A stretch of DNA of 60,347 nucleotides from Terriglobales bacterium (GTDB taxonomy: Bacteria > Acidobacteriota > Terriglobia > Bryobacterales > Bryobacteraceae): NCBI GenBank assembly GCA_021372245.1, contig JAJFUV010000278.1, forward strand, positions 1 to 60,347, written 5' to 3'. The notes below the pieces were generated by a model. It was not told the origin of the DNA, searched no databases, and was given only the letters and a program-made list of their open reading frames with translations. Below, piece after piece: positions 15,754-24,399 of this stretch. Position 1 is the stretch's first letter; each line of letters opens with the position of its first letter. Both the position numbers and the translations under genes were made by a program.

Positions 15754-17904
15754 ATGCCCCGTTTTGTCTTCCTTGCAATGATGCTGGCCGTTTCGGCCGC
15801 TGCTGCCCAGAAAAAGCCTGTCACTGTGGATGCCGCTGCCGCCGCGCGCGAACGCAAGGACGTACCTTCTGCGCCCATCTGGGCTCCCGGCGGCGCGCGT
15901 TTCGTCTACACGCAGGACGGCAAGGCATGGCTTTACGACATTCCCTCTCGCACGCGCCGCAAGTTGTTCGCTTTGCCCGCGCTCAGCGATGTGGCGGTGA
16001 AAGCCCCCTCGCCACGGGCCTTCGACTGGCGGAACCGCAATGTGCGCGAGAAGCAGATCCAGTGGCTGCCTTCGGGGAATGCCTTGCTGGTGGAAGCCGG
16101 CGGCGATTTGTTCCTTTTCCGGCTTGCGCTGGGCTCGTACACACGACTAACCGCAACCGCGGAAGTCGAAGGCGACCCGCAGGTTTCCCCGGACGGCCGC
16201 CGCGTCTCGTTCCGCCGCGCGCACGAATTGTTCGTGCTCGAACTAGCCACGGGCAAGGTCACGCAGCTCACGGCGAGCAGCAGCGAGACGGTGTGGAATG
16301 CCGAGCTTGATTGGGTCTATCCCGAGGAGCTGGACCTCGGAACCGCGCACTGGTGGTCGCCCGATTCCACGCGCGTCGCTTATCTCCAGTTCGACGTGAG
16401 CCGTCAGGCAATCTACCCCCACGCGAGCCTGCTCGGCCTGGACCCTGTCTACGAGCCGCAGCGTTATCCCCGCGCCGGCACGCCAAACGCCGGCGTCCGG
16501 CTGGGCGTAGTCCCGGCTACCGGCGGCCCCACCCGCTGGATGAACACGGGCGACACGCTGGACCGCCTGCTCGCGCGCGTCCAGTGGCTGCCGGACAGCA
16601 ACTCCATCGCGGCCGTCACGCTCAACCGCGTGCAGAATCGCCTGGATCTGATTTCCGCCGACGCCGCCTCTGGCGCCTCCCGCCTGCTGTTGCGCGAAAC
16701 CAGTCCGGACTGGGTGAATGTAAGCGACGACCTGCACTTCCTCCCCGGAAGGGATGAGTTCCTCTGGTCCAGCGAACGCGATGGCTTCCGGCACCTGTAC
16801 GTGTACACGCTCGACGGAAAGCTCGCGCGCAGGCTCACGACAGGAGATTGGGAAGTGAGTGAAGTGACCTGCGTGAATCCGGCCAAGGGTGAGGTTTACT
16901 ACACGGCAAGAATGGAGAGCCCGCTCGAAGATCATCTGTACGTGGTCGGAATCAACGGGGGCGCGCCACGCCGTCTCTCCGTTGCCGGCCGTACCCACGC
17001 GATTTCGATGAGCGAGGGCGCCGAGTACTACCTGGACTCGGCCTCCAGCCTGACCGATCCCCCTCGCCGGACGATTCATCGGAGCGACGGCAGCGAACTG
17101 GCCGTGTTCACCGAGGCCGACCGCAAGCCCATCGAGGAATATGAGATTCTCCCCGCTGAAATTGTCCGCGTGAAGGCACAGGACGGCGCGTCCCTGTACG
17201 CCCGTCTCATCAAACCGGCCGGTTTCAGTGGGGAGAAGAAGTATCCGGCCATCGTGATGGTTTACGGCGGGCCGCACGCGCAGGCGGTTCGGAACGCTTG
17301 GGCGGGAGTGAACTTTGACCAGGCGCTGGCGCACCGCGGCTTCGTCGTCTGGCAGTTGGACAACCGGGGTTCAGCCGGCCGTGGCCATGCCTGGGAAGCG
17401 GCGCTCTACCGCCGCTTGGGCGCGCGCGAACTCGAGGACCAGCTCGCGGGCGTTAAGCACTTGATTTCCATGGGCGTCGTCGATCCAGCCCGCATCGGCA
17501 TCCACGGGTGGAGTTACGGCGGATTCGTGACCCTCTACGCGCTACTGAACGCTCCGGAAACGTTCAAGGCCGGCGCCGCCGGAGCGCCGGTCACCGACTG
17601 GCGCATGTACGACACTATTTACACCGAGCGCTACCTGGGCTTGCCCGCGGAAAACGAGAAAGGCTACCAGGCAAGTTCGGTGATCCATTCCGCCGCCAAG
17701 CTCAAAGGAGCGCTACTGCTGTTGCACAACCTGGAGGACGACAACGTCGTGTTCCAGCACACCCTGCGCATGGCGGACGAACTTCAAAGAGCCAGTAAGC
17801 CTTTTGAAATGATGCTCTACCCGCAGAAGAAACACGGGGTCTCGGGCACAGCGTACAAACACCTGCTCGAGACTGTCGCCTCGTTCTTCGAACGCCGCTT
17901 GTGA
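15754..17904 (+). CDS. Secreted S9B dipeptidyl-peptidase IV-like serine peptidase
   Basis: The 716-residue protein starts MPRFVFLAMMLAVSAAAAQ, a Sec signal peptide, so it acts outside the cytoplasm. An N-terminal eight-bladed beta-propeller (DPPIV_N, about 60-480) includes YPEELDLGTAHWWSPDS, where DPP4 has its EE motif for binding the free N-terminus. The C-terminal alpha/beta-hydrolase domain has the catalytic Ser587 in GWSYGG, Asp662 or Asp663 in NLEDDNV and His694 in KKHGVSG. It should release X-Pro or X-Ala dipeptides. The triad is intact. A longer frame upstream lacks a signal peptide at its own start and was rejected. Confidence 0.93.
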   Translation: MPRFVFLAMMLAVSAAAAQKKPVTVDAAAAARERKDVPSAPIWAPGGARFVYTQDGKAWLYDIPSRTRRKLFALPALSDVAVKAPSPRAFDWRNRNVREKQIQWLPSGNALLVEAGGDLFLFRLALGSYTRLTATAEVEGDPQVSPDGRRVSFRRAHELFVLELATGKVTQLTASSSETVWNAELDWVYPEELDLGTAHWWSPDSTRVAYLQFDVSRQAIYPHASLLGLDPVYEPQRYPRAGTPNAGVRLGVVPATGGPTRWMNTGDTLDRLLARVQWLPDSNSIAAVTLNRVQNRLDLISADAASGASRLLLRETSPDWVNVSDDLHFLPGRDEFLWSSERDGFRHLYVYTLDGKLARRLTTGDWEVSEVTCVNPAKGEVYYTARMESPLEDHLYVVGINGGAPRRLSVAGRTHAISMSEGAEYYLDSASSLTDPPRRTIHRSDGSELAVFTEADRKPIEEYEILPAEIVRVKAQDGASLYARLIKPAGFSGEKKYPAIVMVYGGPHAQAVRNAWAGVNFDQALAHRGFVVWQLDNRGSAGRGHAWEAALYRRLGARELEDQLAGVKHLISMGVVDPARIGIHGWSYGGFVTLYALLNAPETFKAGAAGAPVTDWRMYDTIYTERYLGLPAENEKGYQASSVIHSAAKLKGALLLLHNLEDDNVVFQHTLRMADELQRASKPFEMMLYPQKKHGVSGTAYKHLLETVASFFERRL

Positions 17905-17910
17905 CCAGGC

Positions 17911-18924
17911 TTAGCGGCCAGCGCCGCCCGCGCGCCCGGAGTCACGCGACACGCCACTCGCCGGAGGGGCGGAGGCCGCCGGTGCGGAGTTGGATACCGC
18001 AGCCGGACCGGAAGCAATGATGCCGGACGTCCCGGCCGATGTATGGTGAACGGTGGAGTAGCCTAGCTGGCTCGCCGTCCACCCTGTACGCCAATCGCTT
18101 CCACCACCGGTTTGCGGTCTGGGATTGGTGACCACGTAAACGGTCCTCGGGCTGTAATAAGTGCATCCGAAGGGGCTGTAATAATAGCCGTTTATGGGGA
18201 CGTACGTGAACAAATTCATCCACGGGTTCCAAAGCCAACCGCCGGCCATATATCCATACGACCACCCGGAGGCACCGCTCGTCTGAATCGACCTGGCCAT
18301 CGAAATGTTCGCCATGGCCAGGTATTCGGACCTGCGACGGCTCCACCGGTACAAGGTGTCACCATCCTTCGAGTTGAACTTCTCCGCCGCGAACACCCCG
18401 GCCAGGTTGGTGCGCCGGTTGTCCTTCAGGGTGATCTGCTGACCGGAAGAAGCTACGACGGCTTCGCCGTCAAGCACCGAAAACTGCCCGGTTCCGGCGT
18501 CCAACCGGTACAGGCCCCTCTTGCGGAGAGTCACCGTGGCATCCTTGTAAACCAGCGTCACTGAGTTGTCCCTGGAAGCCTCCGCGCATTCCACCAGCGC
18601 GCTTCCGCTCAACACTTCCAAGCGCGTGTCGATGAGCCGCGTGGTTATCATCCGCAATGAGCCGTTCTCACCCAGGCGAAGAAATGTACCAGGATTCAGG
18701 AGCAATTCCACACGCCCTTCCTCCGTTTTGAGCACATTGCCTTCCTTCACCTGTGGATACAGCCCGGCCTTCCGTTCAACGTCATTGCCGTTCAGGGTGA
18801 CCTTACCCTCGATGTAGTTGATCAGACCCGCCTGAGCCGAGACCACGCTCTGCCCGTACGCGGCACCGGCTGAGAGAACAACGGCAACTGCCACCAGCCA
18901 AGCCCACCGCCCAACCTTTAGCAT
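17911..18924 (-). CDS. Exported FecR-domain protein with Gly/Ser/Tyr-rich tail
   Basis: This 337-residue protein starts MLKVGRWAWLVAVAVVL, a signal peptide; GGAGG lies just upstream and fixes the start. Residues about 25-200 form a FecR-like beta region (GKVTLNGNDVERK, then VELLLNPGTFLRLGENGS, then LEVLSGSALVE). The tail is rich in Tyr, Gly and Ser (NGYYYSPFGCTYYSP) and in Ala/Ser at the end, without further motif. True FecR proteins are anti-sigma partners, but this has a cleavable signal and no sigma factor nearby. A scaffold or surface role is inference. A paralogue of the FecR part follows at 19024. Confidence 0.78.
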   Translation of the reverse strand: MLKVGRWAWLVAVAVVLSAGAAYGQSVVSAQAGLINYIEGKVTLNGNDVERKAGLYPQVKEGNVLKTEEGRVELLLNPGTFLRLGENGSLRMITTRLIDTRLEVLSGSALVECAEASRDNSVTLVYKDATVTLRKRGLYRLDAGTGQFSVLDGEAVVASSGQQITLKDNRRTNLAGVFAAEKFNSKDGDTLYRWSRRRSEYLAMANISMARSIQTSGASGWSYGYMAGGWLWNPWMNLFTYVPINGYYYSPFGCTYYSPRTVYVVTNPRPQTGGGSDWRTGWTASQLGYSTVHHTSAGTSGIIASGPAAVSNSAPAASAPPASGVSRDSGRAGGAGR

Positions 18925-19023
18925 TTGACGCCTCCTTATCTGATCCTGCGCTACCGGGTGACGCAAGTCAAGCCGTTTCGGTTTCAGGAACTTATGGTCA
19001 ATTTTGGGGGCAGGTCCCCCGAC

Positions 19024-19770
19024 TCAACGCAAGCGGCGGCGGGTGCGGTAAGAGGGCCGTATCTGCTTCTTCAAGGCCGCCAGATTCGATTGGGATAGGA
19101 CGCTCGCGCGCCACTGATTCCAACGGTCCAGCGAGTCGGCCGCCTTGACATCGAACGGTTCCGGTCCGGGCCCTTCCAAGGGAAGCCGGGTACCGGCGGA
19201 AAGGCTCGCCAAGCGTCCCTCCGACGTAACCTTCGCCTCGCCCCTATAGACGGAAATGCGACGGGAATCCGCGTCAAGGCGGTACAGTCCAGACCTCGAA
19301 ACGCTCGCCTTCGCGCCGCGGATCTCCGCAGCGATGATCGTGCCGCGGGGCAAGCCACTCACATCCAACACCGCCGAGCCTGCCACTAATTCGAAGCGCG
19401 GGCTCTCCAAGCGGTTGTCGAGCAAGCGCAACGCGCTCGAATCGCCTAAACGGACCGCGGCACCTGGTCTATGTAAGGGAGAGTCACCTCCGACCATCTT
19501 CGGGACGAAGGCACTGTCCGGATAAGGCAACTCACCGGAATGCAGGATGATCTCCGCCCGCCCGCGCAAGGTGCGCAACTCACTTCCCCGCTTGAGGAGC
19601 CGGAATCCGGCCATTTCGCTGTTGAGAGGCACCCCGTTGAGCAGGACTTCCCCCTCAAGACAGTAGATCAGCCCGGCCCGCGCGGAAATCACCACTTGGG
19701 CGCTGACACACGCGGTCGCACTAAAAATCCACACTGCGCACCGCAGAGCGATATTTGCGGTCGAGCCCAT
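19024..19770 (-). CDS. Exported FecR-like protein (paralogue)
   Basis: This 248-residue protein has an N-terminal signal (IALRCAVWIFSATACVSAQ). It then repeats the FecR-like blocks of its neighbour: ISARAGLIYCLEGEVLLNG against VSAQAGLINYIEGKVTLNG, then RAEIILHSGE and AVRLGDSSALRLLDNRLE. The first 200 residues therefore align with the gene at 17911, while the Tyr/Gly tail is replaced by a short basic end (SYRTRRRLR). The two are probably an old duplication. Function is unknown. Confidence 0.7.
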   Translation of the reverse strand: MGSTANIALRCAVWIFSATACVSAQVVISARAGLIYCLEGEVLLNGVPLNSEMAGFRLLKRGSELRTLRGRAEIILHSGELPYPDSAFVPKMVGGDSPLHRPGAAVRLGDSSALRLLDNRLESPRFELVAGSAVLDVSGLPRGTIIAAEIRGAKASVSRSGLYRLDADSRRISVYRGEAKVTSEGRLASLSAGTRLPLEGPGPEPFDVKAADSLDRWNQWRASVLSQSNLAALKKQIRPSYRTRRRLR

Positions 19771-19811
19771 GACCCCTTTCCCAATCCTCAGTTGCGGTTG
19801 CGCTGTCTGTC

Positions 19812-20083
19812 AAGCCTGCTCACTCTGAAGATGGGCTTTGAGGGAACACTTCCGGCACTGACACACCACACTGGAAACCTGGAGGATATTCCAGATGGCC
19901 CGTACCAGCAGACGGTCGTTTGTGATGAGCGGGGGCGCGGCGCTGACGCCCTCGGTGGCGGGCGCTGCTCCCGCGGCGAGTGTGCGCGTGGTGGAGAACG
20001 TGCCCGTGATAGAGGAGGCCGACATCTGCGTATTGGGCGGGAGCTGCACGGGGGTGTTCGCCGCGGTGCGCGCGGCCAGGCTA
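19812..20083 (+). pseudogene. Truncated copy A of the FAD-oxidoreductase 5' part
   Basis: This segment closely matches the upstream region and first 64 codons of the intact gene at 25031, including its GGAGG and ATG (19895). After GVFAAVRAARLG the homology stops abruptly at a palindromic repeat (20084), and the frame runs on into unrelated codons to 20161. Only the Tat signal and the start of the FAD-binding loop (CVLGGSCTGVFAA) remain, so it cannot make an active enzyme. Confidence 0.88.
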
Positions 20084-20240
20084 GGAAACCGTGACAGTCA
20101 CCAATTAGTCAGTTTCCGTGAGAGATCCTCCCCCGCGCCGCCACTATCGTGTCCATGGTGAGAAACGCGAAGGCCGGCTCCCTGGACATCCGCATCACGT
20201 CACCCAGCGTGGCGGGAACTGGCTATTTGGTGCGGTTTCC
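20084..20240. repeat. 157-bp MITE-like element with terminal inverted repeats
   Basis: The left end starts GGAAACCGTGACAGTCACCA; the right end read inward starts GGAAACCGCACCAAATAG. With one 7-base gap these ends match over about 27 positions (24 identities), continuing to CAGTT(T/C)CC. The left end contains the near-palindrome GTGAC-A-GTCAC. The interior (about 20118-20213) is shared with the 5' parts of the repeats at 21331 and 24693. No transposase gene is inside, so it would need to be moved by one encoded elsewhere. Confidence 0.7.
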
Positions 20241-20308
20241 ATGTCCCCACCAAACCCTGTCGTCGGAACTTGGCAGGCCAGCATGGTCTCCGCACAAACG
20301 GTGTAAAT

Positions 20309-20330
20309 GGTTACTGTCACCGGTTTTTCC
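20309..20330 (-). repeat. Inverted partial copy of the GGAAACCGTGACAGTCACC end repeat
   Basis: Read on the minus strand this is GGAAAAACCGGTGACAGTAA followed by CC, a variant of the end sequence at 20084, 21331 and 24693. It directly precedes the 3' end of the membrane protein gene at 20332. Confidence 0.6.
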
Positions 20331-20331
20331 T

Positions 20332-20817
20332 CTATTCGAACACGTTGACTCTGTGCTTCTTTAGCTCGAAGATAAACTGGTCCTGGCCAACATGGTATCG
20401 CGAGTGTATTATGCAGGTGCCGTCTGATCCAACCACAAGTACCTCGTGGAGACCGGGGGAGAAGCTAGCCGACGCGCCATCCCATCGGATACGTTTACGA
20501 CGAATGCCGAATAATCGGCGCAATTCAACGCCGTCCGGGTTGACACGAATCTCGCCTAAGTCGGCGACAAGTGCAAGCAGTACAAATGTCATGCAGATCG
20601 ATGGCAACCACCACTCACCTGTTTGACGAGCAATTACGACTGTTGCATACGTGCCGTACAGACAGAGGGGCACCCCGAGCCCCAGGATCAGGCGCATCGT
20701 AACACCAGCCGGGAACCGCAACTCACCACCGGTTTGGCGTGCACGTTGGTAAAGCGCCTCCGAATTCACAAAGTGAAATAGGCAAAGCGCGGCTAGGATT
20801 GGAAGAGAGACCTCCAT
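20332..20817 (-). CDS. Small membrane protein with PH-like C-terminal domain
   Basis: The 161-residue protein has three hydrophobic segments (about 5-20, 42-64 and 70-90). A soluble beta-rich tail follows, in which IRVNPDGVELRRLFGIRRKRIRW resembles the start of bacterial PH-type domains found after short membrane anchors. I do not recognise a precise family. It lies between copies A and B of the FAD-gene repeat and has no partner on its strand. Its base composition is more AT-rich than the neighbouring operons, consistent with acquisition as cargo; I estimated this by eye only. Confidence 0.6.
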   Translation of the reverse strand: MEVSLPILAALCLFHFVNSEALYQRARQTGGELRFPAGVTMRLILGLGVPLCLYGTYATVVIARQTGEWWLPSICMTFVLLALVADLGEIRVNPDGVELRRLFGIRRKRIRWDGASASFSPGLHEVLVVGSDGTCIIHSRYHVGQDQFIFELKKHRVNVFE

Positions 20818-21330
20818 CGTCAGTCCTTTCCCTGGACAGCAATCAGCGAAAACCGCTGTTCGAATCTAGTGTTCGGGACCGCTGGATTGGGCGCAATCAC
20901 CATACGTAGTGCAGTTGGCTCGCTTCTGCCGCCTGCTTTTGATGCTGACGTCAACTACCACGCCGAACGCGGCACTCGCCGCTTTCTGTTGAGTTTTCAG
21001 TTCAGCTTGGCGCCTTGGTAGGTTCGGAGACGGCTTCGTCCCTCGCGCAATCTTTGCCTCTCCTACGCCCACGGCTCGGCCGGCAGTCGTCACGGACTTC
21101 ATCACGGGTGCAAGAACAACAGATCCTCCTTCGTTCATCAATGGGGAAAGGGGACAGACGCATTTCTTTATCTTATCTTCAACCGACAGGCAGGTGCCAG
21201 GAAATGTGTCTGGAAGCCGTGAAATATTGCAGTTCCAGCCCGTTTGGCGCAGGGTAAAGTGCTGTAAACATGCGGCGGCTACGCCTTCGGCGGACACGTT
21301 ACAGCGTCCCGTCCTCTTTTGCTCCACATG
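20818..21330. other. Noncoding spacer with an imperfect hairpin
   Basis: I see no supported gene. CAGACGCATTTC at 21155-21166 pairs with GAAATGTGTCTG at 21201-21212 (12 pairs, one wobble), the kind of short palindrome seen in REP-type repeats next to RAYT transposases. A minus-strand open frame of 161 codons covers the region, but its composition looks random and it reads into the repeat at 21331. Confidence 0.45.
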
Positions 21331-21965
21331 GGAAACCGTGACAGTCACCAAATAGTCAGTTTCCGTGAGAGATCCTCCCCCGCGCCGCCACTATCGTGCC
21401 CATGGTGAGGAACGCGAAGGCCGTCGCCCTGGACACCCGCATCACGTCACCCAGCGTGGCAGCGGACGACAGGACGTTCTCTTCACGGGCTTTGGCGGAG
21501 CTTTAGTGGGGATATCCTGAGCGTGGTTTTATTCTTATGCGAACCTGTCGAGACTCGGCACACTAGTATGGTATGCCGAGGATGGCGCTGCCTACTCACT
21601 CTGAAGATGCGCTTTGAGGGAACACTTCCGGCACTGACGCACTACACTGGAAACCTGGAGGATACTCCCGATGGCCCGAACCAGCAGACGGTCGTTTGTG
21701 ATGAGCGGTGGCGCGGCGCTGGCGCCCTCGGTGGCGGGCGCTGCTCCCGCGGCGAGTGTGCGCGTGGTGGAGAACGTGCCGGTGATCGAGGAGGCCGACG
21801 TCTGCGTCCTGGGCGGGAGCTGCACGGGGGTGTTCGCGGCGATACGCGCGGCCAGGCTAGGCGCCCGCGTCGTGCTGGTCGAAAAGCAGGGGCATTTCGG
21901 AGGTGTCGCCACCATCGTCTGCACGTGGCACAGCTTCTTCGACACGGAATTCAAGCGGCGCATTA
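21331..21965 (+). repeat. Direct repeat copy B (635 bp), with truncated FAD-oxidoreductase head
   Basis: This copy begins exactly at GGAAACCGTGACAGTCACCA, runs through the shared upstream region and enters the first 98 codons of the FAD gene, starting at 21671. Homology to the intact copy ends at AAGCGGCGCAT. The left boundary equals that of the repeats at 20084 and 24693, while the right boundary differs. The minus strand of the first 130 bases reads openly for about 45 codons ending RGRISHGN, perhaps the relic of another gene's 3' end. Confidence 0.85.
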
Positions 21966-21994
21966 CCTCGTGCAAACGGATCGGGACTGCATGA
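21671..21994 (+). pseudogene. Truncated copy B of the FAD-dependent oxidoreductase
   Basis: This 107-codon frame keeps the Tat signal (SRRSFVMSGGAAL), the dinucleotide-binding region CVLGGSCTGVFAAIRAARLG and GHFGGVATIVCTWHSFFDT, matching the intact gene at 25031 with few changes. After about residue 98 it turns into foreign codons and stops. The remaining 370 residues, including substrate and second FAD-binding parts, are absent. Confidence 0.88.
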
Positions 21995-22114
21995 TTTCAC
22001 ACCTTCCTGTCCCCATGTTCCCCCCAGAAAAAGAAACACGTGGGCTATCCCCCCAGTTCAATGAGAGAGCAACAGCTGCCCGTTGTTCAGGAGAGCGTCC
22101 ATCCAATGAGTGGG

Positions 22115-24355
22115 TCAGTTTTCTTCCGCGTGCTGTCTTTTCGTAAACTTCCCCCATAGCCCTTTTACGAAACGCTCTTCAAGCCCACCGAAGGGCCGAT
22201 CAGTGGTCACGTACGTCCAGGTTGCTCCACGCTTGAGCCGTTCTTCGTTCTGAAAGTGGATCTCGCCGTCCCGGATCTCAGTGGCTTCGAATGCGCCTGC
22301 GATACTTTCTTTCAGACAGCAGCGGAAATCCTCATGAATCGCCTGCACGGCTGTGAGGAACTCGTATAGCGGATCCCGACCACCCCACGAAATCCAACGG
22401 ATGCCGTCCTTCAACTCCGCGACATTGGCAAGGTAGTCCGCCCAGAGGTCATCAATGACTGCCAGGGCCACGCGGCGTCCGGCTCTTTCGAGCGCATCCT
22501 CACTAACAGCGTCGACTAGTTCACGATACCGTTCTTCAGTCAGCATCGAACGAATGCTCCAACCAGGCGATAGTAGAATCTCGCGGCGCAATTCACACAC
22601 CTCTTGACGTTGATGCTCGACGAGGGATTCGTACTTCCATAGTGTTTGTCGGATTTCCAGATTCTGGCCCTCCGCGGTGCGCTGCACGCTGTCGATATCC
22701 GGGTTCCCCGCGATACCGAAGCGCACCAGTAAGTCATCTTCGCGGCTGATGAAGAAGCGAGACGTCCCTGGATCACCTTGGCGGCCGGCACGTCCGCGGA
22801 GCTGATAATCGATCCGTCTGGCCTCGTGACGTGTTGTGCCAATGACGTACAGACCGCCGAGTTCTACCACCCTCTGGTGCTCGTTTGGCGGATTCCCTCC
22901 CAACAGAATGTCGGTTCCCCGTCCCGCCATATTTGTGGAAATCGTCACCGCGCTGAGCGCACCCGCCTGGGCGACGACCCGCGCTTCCGCCTCTTCGTTC
23001 ATAGCATTGAGAACAGAATGGGGTATTCCGGCAATCTGTAGGCACCGACTTAACAGCTCCGACTCCTCCACGCTTGCCGTTCCCACGAGAATAGGACGGC
23101 CCGTTTTGTGGACGTTTTGAATCTCCTCCACGAGCGCTTGGTTCCGCGCGACCCTGGTGGGATACACGATATCAGGAAGGTCTTGGCGAATCACCGGACG
23201 GTTTGTAGGGATCACCGTCACCGGCAGTTTGTAGACTTTCCAAAACTCTTCGGCCTGCGTGGCGGCGGTCCCCGTCATGCCGCAGATTCGCTCGTACATG
23301 CCAATCAGAGCCTGCACAGTAATCGAGCTAAGAATACGGCCCTGTGTTCTCGAAGTGACGCCTTCTTTTGCCTCGATCGCGGACTGTAGGCCCGCTGGCC
23401 AACGCCGGTTCTGGACAATGCGACCTTTGAACTCGTCGACCAGTTCCACTGAATTACTCTTGACGACGTAGTCGACGTTACGCTTGAGCAGTGCATGCGC
23501 GTGCAGTGCGTTCTGCACCGCCGTCAGAGAGCAAAAGTTCTGTTCAGCGAACAAATTCCCGCAACCGAGTGCCGCTTCCACCCTCCGGATCCCGGCATCG
23601 GTCAACTGCACGTTGCGTTCGAACTCATCGAGGGTGTAATGCACACGAGCTTGGAGCCCCGTTACCACAGAGTTGGCGCGATGCACCCATTCCGGGTCTT
23701 CGGGGACTCCGCCTGCGATAACCAGCGGGATGCGCGCTTCATCGATGAGGATGGAGTCCGCCTCATCAACCACAGCGAAGGCAAACGGCCGTTGGACCAG
23801 TTCATCCGCGCTCCGGGCGAGACCGTCGCGCAAGTAGTCGAAACCAACCTCATTCGTCGTCGCATAGGTCACATCGCACATGTACGCGTGGCGCCTTCGC
23901 TCGGCCGTCATGCTCTGCGAGACATGCGCGACGGATAATCCGAACCAATGATAGATCCCGGTCATCCACGTCGCATCGCGGCGGGCAAGATAATCATTTG
24001 CGGTCAGCACGTGCGTACCACGACCCCGAAGCGCATACCAAACTACGGCGGGTACGGCCGCCAGCGTCTTTCCCTCGCCGGTCTGCATTTCGGCAACATG
24101 TCCACGCTGTAAGGCGAGCGAGCCCAGGATCTGCACGTCAAACATGCGCAATCCAAGCACCCGTTCCGCGATGACCGCTGTCAATGCGAACGTCTCAACA
24201 ATGTCAGCGCTGCCGCGAACACCCCGTGCGATGGACTTGAGTTCATCGTCAGTATGTGCAGCCAGCTCTTCACGCCGCCGCGTAATTGCCCGCAGTTGAG
24301 CCTCGGGCTCCGCATCACGGAGCCCGAAAAGACGCCTGATGCTTGGCAAAGACAT
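22115..24355 (-). CDS. secA: Compact accessory SecA-type preprotein translocase ATPase
   Basis: SecA drives unfolded preproteins through SecYEG. All helicase motifs are present: MQTGEGKT (91-97), ANDYLARRD (119-127), TNEVGFDYLRDG (168-179), VDEADSILIDEAR (196-208), GMTGTAA (359-365), STNMAGRGTDI (473-483) and RGRAGRQGDPG (520-530). The wing/scaffold part ends with WADYLANVAELKDGI and DPLYEF. At 746 residues it is clearly shorter than usual housekeeping SecA and lacks the C-terminal Cys-rich zinc tail that binds SecB. It is therefore more like a second, specialised SecA. No secY2 or obvious substrate gene is adjacent. AAGGAGGAG lies 4 bases before the ATG but can be sequestered by a hairpin. 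The gene sits between repeats B and C, suggesting insertion as cargo. Confidence 0.9.
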   Translation of the reverse strand: MSLPSIRRLFGLRDAEPEAQLRAITRRREELAAHTDDELKSIARGVRGSADIVETFALTAVIAERVLGLRMFDVQILGSLALQRGHVAEMQTGEGKTLAAVPAVVWYALRGRGTHVLTANDYLARRDATWMTGIYHWFGLSVAHVSQSMTAERRRHAYMCDVTYATTNEVGFDYLRDGLARSADELVQRPFAFAVVDEADSILIDEARIPLVIAGGVPEDPEWVHRANSVVTGLQARVHYTLDEFERNVQLTDAGIRRVEAALGCGNLFAEQNFCSLTAVQNALHAHALLKRNVDYVVKSNSVELVDEFKGRIVQNRRWPAGLQSAIEAKEGVTSRTQGRILSSITVQALIGMYERICGMTGTAATQAEEFWKVYKLPVTVIPTNRPVIRQDLPDIVYPTRVARNQALVEEIQNVHKTGRPILVGTASVEESELLSRCLQIAGIPHSVLNAMNEEAEARVVAQAGALSAVTISTNMAGRGTDILLGGNPPNEHQRVVELGGLYVIGTTRHEARRIDYQLRGRAGRQGDPGTSRFFISREDDLLVRFGIAGNPDIDSVQRTAEGQNLEIRQTLWKYESLVEHQRQEVCELRREILLSPGWSIRSMLTEERYRELVDAVSEDALERAGRRVALAVIDDLWADYLANVAELKDGIRWISWGGRDPLYEFLTAVQAIHEDFRCCLKESIAGAFEATEIRDGEIHFQNEERLKRGATWTYVTTDRPFGGLEERFVKGLWGKFTKRQHAEEN

Positions 24356-24359
24356 AAAT

Positions 24360-24399
24360 CTCCTCCTTTTCGCCAGTTGGGACTACGAAAAGAGAGAAG
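24360..24399 (-). promoter_or_regulatory. Hairpin sequestering the secA Shine-Dalgarno sequence
   Basis: On the minus strand CTTCTC-T-CTTTTCG (24399-24386) can pair with CGAAAAGGAGGAG (24372-24360): 13 pairs, one wobble and one bulged T, with a 13-base loop. The 3' arm contains the whole AAGGAGGAG of secA. The 5' arm is the last codons of the upstream small ORF. Ribosomes on that ORF would therefore control access to the secA start. Confidence 0.65.

Noticed and set aside
16243..17334. 363-codon antisense frame inside the DPP4-like gene
   Set aside because: The sense frame has the intact catalytic triad and a propeller; the antisense frame has no recognisable features.
20866..21351. 161-codon minus-strand frame between repeats A and B
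   Set aside because: Random-looking composition, no RBS, and it extends into the repeat end; treated as noncoding.
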